DNA of 64,000 nt from Streptomyces sp. SID13031 (GTDB lineage Bacteria; Actinomycetota; Actinomycetes; Propionibacteriales; Kribbellaceae). The stretch covers positions 1-64,000 of the forward strand of contig NZ_JAAGLV010000021.1 in NCBI RefSeq assembly GCF_010548305.1, read 5' to 3'. The first letter of the stretch is position 1, and each line of letters starts with the position of its first letter. The notes under the pieces are model-generated. The model ran no database searches. It had not been told where the DNA came from and saw only the letters and a list, made by a program, of their open reading frames with translations. The translations under genes and the position numbers were made by a program. Shown here piece by piece: positions 26,322 through 34,371 of the stretch.

Positions 26322-26348
26322 CAACAAAGTGTTGTCAACATTTTGTTG
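26322..26348. promoter_or_regulatory. 27-bp operator palindrome
   Basis: CAACAAAGTGTTG (26322-26334), a central T, and CAACATTTTGTTG (26336-26348) form an inverted repeat with one mismatch in 13 pairs. It touches the HTH gene start and is 101 bp from the start of the PEP-synthase-like gene, so it is well placed for autoregulation of the regulator pair and control of the divergent gene. Confidence 0.65.
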
Positions 26349-26449
26349 AAGCAACTCCAGGTGCCGTTGGCATCCGCGTCCGTCTGCAGTGCTGGTTCCC
26401 GCAGCGGGTTGGCCGGTACGACGACCTTGTTCTCGGAGGAGGAAGCTCG

Positions 26450-27832
26450 TTGATCATCCGTCTCACCGAGGCGACGCCGCAGAACGCCGGCGCCAAGGCC
26501 GCGGTCCTGGGCCGCCTCACCCGGGCGGGTTTCCCGGTCCCGCCGGGTTTCGTGATCCCGGTTGACGCCTACCGCGCTGTCACTGCTCACCTCGCCCTGG
26601 CCCTGGCACTTTCCAGCCGGGATCCGGACGAGGCGCGCCACCTGGTCGAGGCTCAGCCGGTACCGCCGTGGTTGCTCGACGAACTGGCTGAGGCGCTGGC
26701 TGAACTGGGCGACCACCCCATCGCGGTACGGTCCTCAGCCACCACCGAGGACACCCCGACAGCATCAGCAGCCGGACAGTACGACACCTACCTCGGAATC
26801 CACGGCCTCCCCACGATCACTACCAAGATCCAAGCAATCTGGGGATCCCTCTGGAGCCAACGCGCTGTCACCTACCGTCGGCTCCAACCAGCACCAGCAC
26901 CAGCACCAGCACCAGCACCAGCGCCAGGTCTAGGTCCAGGTCCAGCACCAGATCCGGGGATCGCGGTCATCGTTCAGCGCCACATCGACGTGGACGTCGC
27001 GGGAGTGCTCTTCACTGCGGATCCTCGCACTCAGGGCGGGGCAGCAGTTGTGGAAGCCTCCTGGGGGTTGGGGGAGAGCGTGGTGCGGGGGTTGGTGATG
27101 CCGGACACTTACGCGGTCAGTGCCGACGGTCGGATGAGTCGTCACTGCGGCGCCAAGCTCACCCGAAGGGATCGGACCGCCAGTGCTGACGGCATCGTCG
27201 CCAGTGAGGTTCCGGTGGGTCAGCGCGACCAGCTTTGCCTCAGCGACGGGCAGGTCCTGCAGATCGTGGAGTTGGGGCGAGAGGTTGCTGATCGACTCGG
27301 GGGTCCGCAAGACATCGAGTTCGCTCTGGAGAACGACCGGATCTGGCTCCTTCAGTCACGCCCGATCACGGCTCCTCTCGGCGCACCCGACAGCGCCGAG
27401 CAGGAGCAGTTACTCGAACCCGCCATACCGCGAGCAATACCCGAGGCCGCCGTACCGCGAGGTGCGGGCGATCTTGTTGGGCTGCGAGGTGCAGGTGGAG
27501 GTGTTGTGTTGCAGGGGGTTGGGGGGAGTGCTGGGAGTGTTTCTGGGCCGGCGCGGTTGGTGGCGCGGGTTGAGGACTTTGGGCGGGTTGGGGCGGGCGA
27601 CATCCTGGTTTGCCGGTTCACCGATCCTGCGTGGACTCCTTTGTTCGGGCTGGTTGCGGGGGTGGTCACTGAGATAGGTGGCCGGTTGTCGCATGCGGCG
27701 ATCGTTGCTCGCGAGCATCGGATACCCGCCGTGCTAGGGGTTCCCGGCGTTATGAGTGCTCTGGAGGATGGACAGCTGATCACCATCTCGGGGAGCCTCG
27801 GAACTGTCATGGCTCCATCTCTTTCGCGGTAG
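26450..27832 (+). CDS. Minimal PEP-synthase/rifampin-phosphotransferase-like protein
   Basis: A 460-residue protein with an ATP-grasp PPDK/PEP-synthase N-terminal domain (about 1-310; AVRSSATTEDTPTASAAGQ at 92-110) and a phosphohistidine swivel domain (about 350-460; GGRLSHAAIVARE with His415). Rifampin phosphotransferase is about 860 residues and PEP synthase about 790. The antibiotic-binding or PEP-binding barrel is missing, so this is an ATP-to-histidine phosphotransfer core with an unknown acceptor. The TTG start at 26450 has an excellent GGAGGAGG site. An alternating Pro-Ala linker (about 147-167) sits inside the ATP-grasp domain, and a Gly/Arg-rich linker precedes the swivel domain. The 3' end overlaps the convergent gene by 26 bp. 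Confidence 0.85.
   Translation: MIIRLTEATPQNAGAKAAVLGRLTRAGFPVPPGFVIPVDAYRAVTAHLALALALSSRDPDEARHLVEAQPVPPWLLDELAEALAELGDHPIAVRSSATTEDTPTASAAGQYDTYLGIHGLPTITTKIQAIWGSLWSQRAVTYRRLQPAPAPAPAPAPAPGLGPGPAPDPGIAVIVQRHIDVDVAGVLFTADPRTQGGAAVVEASWGLGESVVRGLVMPDTYAVSADGRMSRHCGAKLTRRDRTASADGIVASEVPVGQRDQLCLSDGQVLQIVELGREVADRLGGPQDIEFALENDRIWLLQSRPITAPLGAPDSAEQEQLLEPAIPRAIPEAAVPRGAGDLVGLRGAGGGVVLQGVGGSAGSVSGPARLVARVEDFGRVGAGDILVCRFTDPAWTPLFGLVAGVVTEIGGRLSHAAIVAREHRIPAVLGVPGVMSALEDGQLITISGSLGTVMAPSLSR
26887..26952 (+). repeat. Hexanucleotide tandem repeat (ACCAGC) in coding DNA
   Basis: Six perfect ACCAGC units (26887-26922) are followed by five degenerate units (GCCAGG, TCTAGG, TCCAGG, TCCAGC, ACCAGA). 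The repeat encodes the alternating Pro-Ala linker, and unit gain or loss would stay in frame. Such arrays are prone to slipped-strand length change. Confidence 0.85.
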
Positions 27833-28889
27833 CAGGAACGGCGGTGGGGGTGGTCGGAGGCGGCGCCGTCGGAGGCGAGGGAGCGCGGTGGGTTGGCGGG
27901 CTGATGCCCGCGAATGCGTGCAGGGCGGCCTGGTGGGAGTCGGTCGGCCTGAGTCTGTGCGCCGGTGCCGAGGTGTCCGCAGATGCGGGCGACGGAGTGG
28001 GCATAGGAGTGTTGGTGACGGGGGACGGTGGGGCGGGTAGGCGTGGGGGCGTCAGGTGGATTCGGGTGCGGGTGGGTGTCGGGGTGTAGTGGCGTTCTGC
28101 GGTGGCCAGTTCTTGGTGGAGGAAGGACAGAGTTCTAGTGGTGGCCGCGTGGGAGCGGGAGGCCGCGAAGCCTCGGGGGAAGGGTTCGTAGAGCTCCAGG
28201 CCTTTGAATGACGTGCGGAGTGCTTGCTCGAGGTGGAGGCGGACCGCCGGAGCCTGATCGGGTGGGACCAGGTGTGGCAGGCGGCTCGACTGGTAGATGA
28301 GGGCGACTGCCTGGGGCCACTGGCCTTCGGCGGTTTGGCGGTTGAGTAGGTGCAGGCTCTGGCCGGCGGGTGAACCCGTTTGGCGGTCGAGATCAGCGCT
28401 GAAGAGACGGACGGCGGGGACGAACGCGGCGTACGACGGCTCGCTGTGGGCGTGAAGGATGCCGGGGGCAACTTTGTCGATGCCGAGCTCGCGGATGTAG
28501 TCGTTCAGGTGGTCGTGGGCCCAGACCTCGGCGACGCCCTCCTCCAGCGCTCGCCCGCCAGGGAGTTCGAAGGCAGCGCGGGCCGCCTCCTGGGTGGCGC
28601 CGGCCGGGCCGAGGAAATGCGACTGCTCGTGCAGCAGCGTCATCAACGCCTCGCGACAGCGGCTCAGCTCGGCGTCGGATCGCGGCTCGCCCGGGCGGTC
28701 GTACAGCTCGCTCAACGGCTCGAGGATGCTCTCGCGGTCGAGATGCAGCGTCCCGTCCCAGTGCGCCAGGCCGAGGATCCCGTCACCGGCTTCGACGATC
28801 TCGCCGCTCCAGGAGCTCTGGTCCGCGCCGCTGATCCGCAGCGCGGCCCAGGCATGCCGCTCCAGCAGGCCTTCCAGCGAGGTGATCAC
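27807..28889 (-). CDS. HExxH metallopeptidase-like protein with Pro-rich tail
   Basis: A 360-residue protein of unrecognised family. The N-terminal half contains LLHEQSHFLG (His87, Glu88, His91) and ALEEGVAEVW (Glu116-117), spaced like a gluzincin zinc site. The C-terminal third (about 275-360) is Pro/Thr/Ser-rich and low in structure. There is no signal peptide. The GTG at 28889 overlaps the stop of a 50-residue ORF by 4 bp; a longer reading frame to 29066 runs through that ORF and has no ribosome site. Protease activity is suggested only by the motif. Confidence 0.7.
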   Translation of the reverse strand: MITSLEGLLERHAWAALRISGADQSSWSGEIVEAGDGILGLAHWDGTLHLDRESILEPLSELYDRPGEPRSDAELSRCREALMTLLHEQSHFLGPAGATQEAARAAFELPGGRALEEGVAEVWAHDHLNDYIRELGIDKVAPGILHAHSEPSYAAFVPAVRLFSADLDRQTGSPAGQSLHLLNRQTAEGQWPQAVALIYQSSRLPHLVPPDQAPAVRLHLEQALRTSFKGLELYEPFPRGFAASRSHAATTRTLSFLHQELATAERHYTPTPTRTRIHLTPPRLPAPPSPVTNTPMPTPSPASADTSAPAHRLRPTDSHQAALHAFAGISPPTHRAPSPPTAPPPTTPTAVPATAKEMEP

Positions 28890-29038
28890 GGCTCGAGCGC
28901 CAGGGCTACGCGGACCAAGGAGTCCACGGATCGTCGGAGGTTGGTCTGCTCGCGCGGATCCTCGCAGGCCTCCGCGCGCCGGCGCAGGTCGGCGATCAGC
29001 GACTGGGTGCGGGTGTAGCGATCTTCGACGGATTCCAT
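28886..29038 (-). CDS. 50-residue protein coupled to HExxH gene
   Basis: A short ORF with ATG at 29038 and a good ribosome site (GGGAGG, 6 nt spacing). The product begins MESVEDRYTRTQSLIADLRR and is highly charged and probably helical (coiled-coil-like), ending LVRVALALEP. Its TGA overlaps the GTG of the HExxH gene in a GTGA junction, the strongest evidence that it is real. No family recognised; a partner or chaperone of the larger protein is possible. Confidence 0.65.
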   Translation of the reverse strand: MESVEDRYTRTQSLIADLRRRAEACEDPREQTNLRRSVDSLVRVALALEP

Positions 29039-29127
29039 GGCTGTCCTCCCGGGAGATTGGTCTCACCGGGGAACATATGGATTCTCAGGCCAGGATCAGC
29101 CGCCGATTTCGCAGCTGTGGATAACCC

Positions 29128-29988
29128 TCAGAACAACGTCGGCGGCTCGGCGGGCATCGACGCCGGCTCGGGCAGCGGAGCAAGCTGAGGGACCTGAGCC
29201 CGGACGTCGTCGTAGAAGCGCCGCGCGAGCGCCAGCGCCTCGACGTTGTCAGGCGTGTGCAGGAAGACGGTCGGCGACCGCCCTTCCCGCAGCCAGGAAG
29301 CGGTCTGGTCAGCCAGGTATTGCCAGCCTCGGACCGTCACCTCGAGGTCGTCCCGGCCGATGTACCGCACGATCGGGTACTGCGTGAGTGCCCGCGTCCG
29401 CCGAGGCAACCGTGGCTTGTTCATCCACGCCTCACGCTCGCCATAACTCGAAGCCGCCGTCTGGAACAGCGTCACAGTGTCGAAAGGCACCCACTCGGCC
29501 CCGACCCGGCCGAGCACCTGTTCCAGCTGTTGGGTCGCCCGCTCATCCGAGAAGAAGGCTGGATGCCGGACCTCGACCGCGTACCGGAAGGCCGACGGTG
29601 CGCGACGAAGGAAGGACGCGAGTGAGCCGAGCTCGGAGGGACCGAAGGAAGCCGGCAGCTGGATCCACAAAGCATGGGCCCGCGGGCCGAGCGGCCGCAT
29701 CGCGTTCAGGAATGTACGCAGCTCTGCATCGGCGGCGTCGTGCAACCGAAGGTCGTGGGTGATCACCTTCGGCAGTTTCAGCACGAAGCGGAAGTCGGGC
29801 GGCACCTGCGCAGCCCACATCTCCACGGTCGAACGCGCGGGGATCGCATAGAAAGTGGTGTTGCCCTCGACCGCGTTGCACCAGGTCGCGTAGGCCTCCA
29901 GCCGCTCGCTGGAAGGCAGCGGATGAGGCAGGAACCGCCCGTTCCAGGGCGCGTGCGTCCACATCGCGCATCCCACATGCAGCCGCAT
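29128..29988 (-). CDS. DUF72 family protein
   Basis: A 286-residue TIM-barrel-like DUF72 (YecE/YunF-type) protein. Signatures are the start RLHVGCAMWTHAPWNGRF, EGNTTFYAIP, FRFVLKLPKVITHDLRL (about 74-90) and AVEVRHPAF. The biochemical role of the family is poorly known, with a suggested link to nucleic acid or iron-sulfur handling. The ATG at 29988 fits the family start; longer extensions are non-coding. No operon partner. Confidence 0.88.
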   Translation of the reverse strand: MRLHVGCAMWTHAPWNGRFLPHPLPSSERLEAYATWCNAVEGNTTFYAIPARSTVEMWAAQVPPDFRFVLKLPKVITHDLRLHDAADAELRTFLNAMRPLGPRAHALWIQLPASFGPSELGSLASFLRRAPSAFRYAVEVRHPAFFSDERATQQLEQVLGRVGAEWVPFDTVTLFQTAASSYGEREAWMNKPRLPRRTRALTQYPIVRYIGRDDLEVTVRGWQYLADQTASWLREGRSPTVFLHTPDNVEALALARRFYDDVRAQVPQLAPLPEPASMPAEPPTLF

Positions 29989-30150
29989 GACAAGGACGCT
30001 ACCGAACCACACCGACAGTCCGGTCTGGTGTGCTCGAACGATGCTTGCCGACGTTTCGGTCACGACTAAATCGTGGCGGGCTCAGCAGCCGCACCCTGAG
30101 CCTGCTCTCGTGCCTCTCGTTCGGACAGGGGCCTAGGAACAGGAGTCGTC

Positions 30151-30669
30151 ATGGACCGATCCGCTACCCGCCGCGCTTTACGGTCAAGCATTCTGATCGC
30201 CTCGGCCGTCGTCCTCGCCGTGCCGGGCACCGCCAATGCCGCGTCGGCGGCGGATACCAGCGCAGTGCCGGGCAAAGCCAAGACCTGCGCCCAGAAGCTC
30301 GACAAGGCGCAGCGCACCGACATGGAGTCGTTCCGCGACTTCGATCTGGCCAAGTGGGTCGCCGGGCATGACAAGGGTGTGGTGAGCATCATCGCCGACG
30401 GCCGGACCAGGATCGGCCTGGAGGCGGTCGTCGCGGCGAGCCGGCCACGCTTCATCAGCAAGGACTCGGTGTGGTCGTGGACCGAGAACACCCGCAAGGT
30501 CGACGGCTGCAGCACGGCCTTCGTCGTCTACACCACGAAGTACGCGATCCCGCGCCTCGACTACTGGTTCACGGCCGTCACCAGCGTGACCTACGAGTAC
30601 AAGCGTGGCCGGTGGCTGGTGATCCTGGACCAGAGCACGCTACTCGAGGAGCACGTCGGGTCTGCCTGA
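30151..30669 (+). CDS. Secreted NTF2-like protein
   Basis: A 172-residue exported protein: signal peptide to about residue 34 (VLAVPGTANAASAA), then a domain with the SnoaL/NTF2-like pattern (MESFRDFDLAKWVAGHDKGVV..., YEYKRGRWLVILDQSTLLEEH). Two cysteines (CAQ and GCST) could form a disulfide. Ligand unknown. It stands alone between two leftward genes. Confidence 0.65.
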   Translation: MDRSATRRALRSSILIASAVVLAVPGTANAASAADTSAVPGKAKTCAQKLDKAQRTDMESFRDFDLAKWVAGHDKGVVSIIADGRTRIGLEAVVAASRPRFISKDSVWSWTENTRKVDGCSTAFVVYTTKYAIPRLDYWFTAVTSVTYEYKRGRWLVILDQSTLLEEHVGSA

Positions 30670-30803
30670 ACAACCGGTACTTCCAGCTGCATCGCCACCT
30701 GCAACCCCGGGTGCCGCGTGACCCGGACTTCGACCTCGACCTGCTGCTCGACATTGACGCCGCCCAGGCCCGCTGACCCCGGCGACCTTCGGCAGAAAGC
30801 GCG

Positions 30804-30834
30804 GGGCCCCGCGACCAAGACGGTCGCGGGGCCC
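30804..30834. terminator. 13-bp GC-rich hairpin terminator
   Basis: GGGCCCCGCGACC (30804-30816) pairs perfectly with 30822-30834 around a 5-nt loop. It lies 36 bp beyond the stop of the leftward inositol-phosphate synthase gene and 134 bp after the rightward secreted-protein gene, so it can serve both. Confidence 0.75.
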
Positions 30835-30870
30835 ACGCAGTACAGATCAGTCAGTACCGGGGTACTGCGA

Positions 30871-31950
30871 TCAGCGCTCGACCTCGCCCTTGATGAACTT
30901 CTCCACCAGGTCGCGGCAGACGTCGTCGGCGTACTGCTCCGGCGGCGACTTCATGAAGTACGAGGAGGCGGACAGGATCGGGCCGCCGATGCCGCGGTCC
31001 TTGGCGATCTTCACGGCGCGGATCGCGTCGATGATGATGCCGGCCGAGTTCGGCGAGTCCCAGACCTCGAGCTTGTACTCCAGCGACAGCGGGACGTCGC
31101 CGAAGTTGCGGCCCTCGAGCCGGATGAAGGCCCACTTGCGGTCGTCCAGCCAGGCCACGTAGTCCGACGGGCCGATGTGCACGTTGCGCGGGTCGATCTT
31201 GTCGACCAGTTGCGAGGTGACGGACTGGGTCTTGCTGATCTTCTTGGACTCCAGCCGGTCGCGCTCCAGCATGTTCTTGAAGTCCATGTTGCCGCCGACG
31301 TTCAGCTGGTAGGTCCGGTCGACGGTGACGCCGCGGTCCTCGAACAGCTTGGCCAGCACGCGGTGCGTGATGGTGGCGCCGATCTGCGACTTGATGTCGT
31401 CGCCGACGATCGGGACACCGGCGGCGGTGAACTTGTCCGCCCACTCCTTGGTGCCGGCGATGAACACGGGGAGCGCGTTCACGAAGGCGACGTTGGCGTC
31501 GATGGCGCACTGGGCGTAGAACTTCGCCGCCTGCTCCGAGCCGACCGGCAGGTAGCAGACCAGTACGTCGACCTGCGCCTCACGCAGGGTGGCGACGACG
31601 TCGACGGGCGACGCGTCGGACTCCGTGATCGTCTCGCGGTAGTACTTGCCGAGACCGTCCAGCGTGTGACCGCGCTGCACGGTGATACCGCTCGGCGGTA
31701 CGTCGCAGATCTTGATCGTGTTGTTCTCGCTGGCGCCGATCGCGTCGGCGAGGTCGAGGCCGACCTTCTTGCCGTCCACGTCGAACGCGGCGACGAACTC
31801 GACGTCGCGGACGTGGTAGTCGCCGAACTGGACGTGCATCAGACCGGGGACGCGCTCGTCGGGCTTCGCGTCGCGGTAGTAGTGCACGCCCTGGACGAGC
31901 GAGCTGGCGCAGTTGCCGACACCGACGATCGCTACGCGGATCGAGGTCAT
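30871..31950 (-). CDS. ino1: Inositol-3-phosphate synthase
   Basis: A 359-residue enzyme that converts glucose-6-phosphate to 1L-myo-inositol-1-phosphate using NAD, the entry step to mycothiol and phosphatidylinositol. The NAD motif is GVGNCASS (10-17). The short actinobacterial form with [25 protein letters not shown] and WDSPNSAG motifs is complete. ATG at 31950 with GGAGTTCC before it. A PadR-type regulator gene ends 10 bp upstream, the same pairing as in mycobacteria and streptomycetes, so the two are probably cotranscribed. Confidence 0.97.
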   Translation of the reverse strand: MTSIRVAIVGVGNCASSLVQGVHYYRDAKPDERVPGLMHVQFGDYHVRDVEFVAAFDVDGKKVGLDLADAIGASENNTIKICDVPPSGITVQRGHTLDGLGKYYRETITESDASPVDVVATLREAQVDVLVCYLPVGSEQAAKFYAQCAIDANVAFVNALPVFIAGTKEWADKFTAAGVPIVGDDIKSQIGATITHRVLAKLFEDRGVTVDRTYQLNVGGNMDFKNMLERDRLESKKISKTQSVTSQLVDKIDPRNVHIGPSDYVAWLDDRKWAFIRLEGRNFGDVPLSLEYKLEVWDSPNSAGIIIDAIRAVKIAKDRGIGGPILSASSYFMKSPPEQYADDVCRDLVEKFIKGEVER

Positions 31951-31960
31951 CTGGAACTCC

Positions 31961-32542
31961 TTAGTTGGGGGGTGGAACAGGCGGTTGATGCTCTTCAGGG
32001 GGCCGCTGCCGGCTGCGTTCGCCGTCGATCAGCTCGTTCAGCCAGCGGACCTCGCGCTCGGCCGACTCCAGGCCGTGCCGTTGCAGCTCGAGGGTGTACG
32101 CGTCGACGCGCTCCGCGGTCCGGCTCATCGCGGCCGAGAAATTGGCCAGCCGCTCCTCCATCCGGGCCCGTCGGCCCTCGAGGATGCGCAACCGGGTGGC
32201 CGGATCGGTCCGGCCGAAGAACGAGAACCGGACGCCGAACGTGTCGTCCTCCCACGCCGACGGTCCGGCGTCGTGCATCGCTTGCGCGAAGTGGTCCTTG
32301 CCGTCGGCCGTGATCGTGTAGACGATTTTCTGCCTCCGCCCGGCGTCCGGCGTACCGGCGTCGGCGGAGATCAGTCCGTTGCGGAGCATCGCCTTCAGAC
32401 ACGGGTAGAGCGATCCGAACGACAGCACGCGTCCCCAGCCGAACTGGGCGTTGACGCGCTTGCGGAGCTCGTAGCCGTGCATCGGCGCTTCGTGCAACAG
32501 GCCGAGTACGGCGAGCTCCAGGACCCCACTGCGGTTTCCCAT
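31961..32542 (-). CDS. PadR-family transcriptional regulator
   Basis: A 193-residue PadR repressor: N-terminal winged helix ([26 protein letters not shown] reads from residue 1 to 26; wing near [16 protein letters not shown]) and a C-terminal helical dimerisation domain. The start has a strong GGGAGGTGGGTC ribosome site. It lies directly upstream of ino1 and probably regulates it and itself. A GATGTATC/GATACATC inverted repeat lies 45-65 bp before its ATG. Confidence 0.93.
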   Translation of the reverse strand: MGNRSGVLELAVLGLLHEAPMHGYELRKRVNAQFGWGRVLSFGSLYPCLKAMLRNGLISADAGTPDAGRRQKIVYTITADGKDHFAQAMHDAGPSAWEDDTFGVRFSFFGRTDPATRLRILEGRRARMEERLANFSAAMSRTAERVDAYTLELQRHGLESAEREVRWLNELIDGERSRQRPPEEHQPPVPPPN

Positions 32543-32586
32543 GACCCACCTCCCTCGACCAGTTTGTCATGGCTATGTCATGACCT

Positions 32587-32607
32587 GATGTATCGAGTTG
32601 ATACATC
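32587..32607. promoter_or_regulatory. PadR-type operator candidate
   Basis: GATGTATC (32587-32594) and GATACATC (32600-32607) form a perfect 8-bp inverted repeat with a 5-nt spacer, close to the ATGTA...TACAT pattern known for PadR proteins. It is between the PadR gene and the divergent fatty acid transporter gene. A looser GTCATG/CATGAC repeat lies nearby at about 32566-32584. Confidence 0.65.
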
Positions 32608-32765
32608 GCACCGCCACTGTAAGCACCTCGGTCGGCTGTGGACAACTCCTGACAAAGGTGGACTTTGTTAGCTATCCCACGACCCGCTGCGGCAAAACCT
32701 GTTACGTCAGGCGCCGATCTGCGTTAATCAACTGACACAGAGTCGTGGTCCAGGAGCGGAGGGTC

Positions 32766-34262
32766 ATGGCGGACAGCCATGGGAAGCACACGAAACACGG
32801 CACCGAGGGCGAGGGCCCGTTGGCCCGGATCGCGCTGCGTTTCACTGCCTTCACCGAGAAGTGGTTGCCCGACGCGTTCGGGTTCGTGCTGGTCGGTACC
32901 TTCGTGGTGCTCGTCTTCGGGCTGATCACCGGCGAGCCGCTGTTGAAGCGCCCGGACGACCCCGCGGCGACCAAGGGCTACGGCATGGTCGACGCCTGGG
33001 GCCTGGGGTTCTGGAGCCTGATCACCTTCACGCTGCAGATGGCCATGATCATCATCGGCGGGTACGCCGTGGCCACCAGCGGCCCGGTCGCCCGGCTGAT
33101 CACCAGGCTGGGCCGGATCCCCAAGTCACCTCGTACCGCGGTGGCCTTCGTCGCGGCGGTCGCGATGCTGGCGTCGTACCTCAACTGGGCGTTCAGCCTG
33201 ATCTTCGCCGCCATCCTGGCTCGCGAGGTGGCCCGCAACGTGCCGAAGGCCGACTACCGGGCACTGGGCGCGATGGCGTTCCTGGGGCTCGGCACGGTCT
33301 GGGCGCAGGGCCTGTCCGGCTCGGCCGCTCTGCAGGTGGCGAGTGCGAGCAGCAGCCCCGGCCCGGTCCAGGAGGTGATCCGGGCGGGCGGTCACGCCAG
33401 CGGGCTGATCCCGCTGAGCGACACGATCTTCACCTGGCAGGCGATCGTCGCCACGCTCTTCGTGTACGTCGTGGGCGTGACGATGGCCTGGTTCGTCGCA
33501 CCCGGCGAGGGCAACGCCAGGACGGCGGAGGACATCGGTATCGAGCTACGGCCGCTGATCGGCCGCGGTTCGGCGTACAACGGCAAGCGGGTGGACGGCT
33601 CGGAGGACGAGAAGCGCAGGCCGGGCGACTGGCTCGAGCACTCGCCACTGTTCAGCCTGCTGGTCGTACTGCTCGGCGCGATCTACCTGGTCCGGTACTT
33701 CGACGGCAAGAGCTTCTTCAACGCACTGGACCTCAACACGGTGAACCTGATCCTCTTCCTGCTCGCGATGCTGCTGCACTGGCGTCCCTGGCGGATGGCC
33801 CGGGCAGTGCGCGACGGTGCGCCGGCCGCAGCCGGAGTGCTGCTGCAGTTCCCCTTGTACGGCGGAATCTTCGGCATGATCGCGTACACCGGGATCTCGG
33901 CTCGCCTGGCCGGCTGGCTCGTGCAGGCGAGCAACCAGTTCCTGTTCCCGCCGCTGGTGGCGATCTACTCCTGCATCCTGGGCGTGTTCGTGCCCAGTGG
34001 TGGCAGCAAGTGGGTCATCGAGGCGCCGTATGTGCTGGACGCCGCCAACCAGCTCCAGGTGGACGCCGGCTGGATGGTCGTCGTGTACGACCTCGGAGAG
34101 GCCAGCGCGAACCTGCTGCAGCCGTTCTGGATGCTGCCGACGCTGGCCATCCTCGGGCTCAAGGCGCGCGACATCATGGGCTACACGTTCACCATGTTCC
34201 TGGCCTGCTTCCCAGCGGCCCTGATCGCTGTGACGCTCCTGGCACCGCACGTCACCGGCTGA
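32766..34262 (+). CDS. Short-chain fatty acid transporter (AtoE family)
   Basis: A 498-residue membrane protein of the AtoE/TIGR00366 family with about 10-12 hydrophobic segments. Family marks include ALRFTAFTEKWLPDAF near the N-terminus and VFVPSGGSKWVIEAPYV in the C-terminal half (about residues 408-424). It should take up short-chain fatty acids such as butyrate or acetoacetate. The ATG at 32766 has GGAGCGGAGGGTC before it; the in-frame start at 32745 is less likely. It is absent from this place in the mycobacterial backbone, so it is probably a lineage-specific insertion. Confidence 0.88.
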   Translation: MADSHGKHTKHGTEGEGPLARIALRFTAFTEKWLPDAFGFVLVGTFVVLVFGLITGEPLLKRPDDPAATKGYGMVDAWGLGFWSLITFTLQMAMIIIGGYAVATSGPVARLITRLGRIPKSPRTAVAFVAAVAMLASYLNWAFSLIFAAILAREVARNVPKADYRALGAMAFLGLGTVWAQGLSGSAALQVASASSSPGPVQEVIRAGGHASGLIPLSDTIFTWQAIVATLFVYVVGVTMAWFVAPGEGNARTAEDIGIELRPLIGRGSAYNGKRVDGSEDEKRRPGDWLEHSPLFSLLVVLLGAIYLVRYFDGKSFFNALDLNTVNLILFLLAMLLHWRPWRMARAVRDGAPAAAGVLLQFPLYGGIFGMIAYTGISARLAGWLVQASNQFLFPPLVAIYSCILGVFVPSGGSKWVIEAPYVLDAANQLQVDAGWMVVVYDLGEASANLLQPFWMLPTLAILGLKARDIMGYTFTMFLACFPAALIAVTLLAPHVTG

Positions 34263-34371
34263 TTACCGGTGACCGCTGGGACCGCTACCATCCAGGCGGA
34301 ATAGGGACCGTTACCACATCCGCCGTACTCTGGGTCGCAATGACTTCAGCGAGATCGTCGAGGATTGCACT

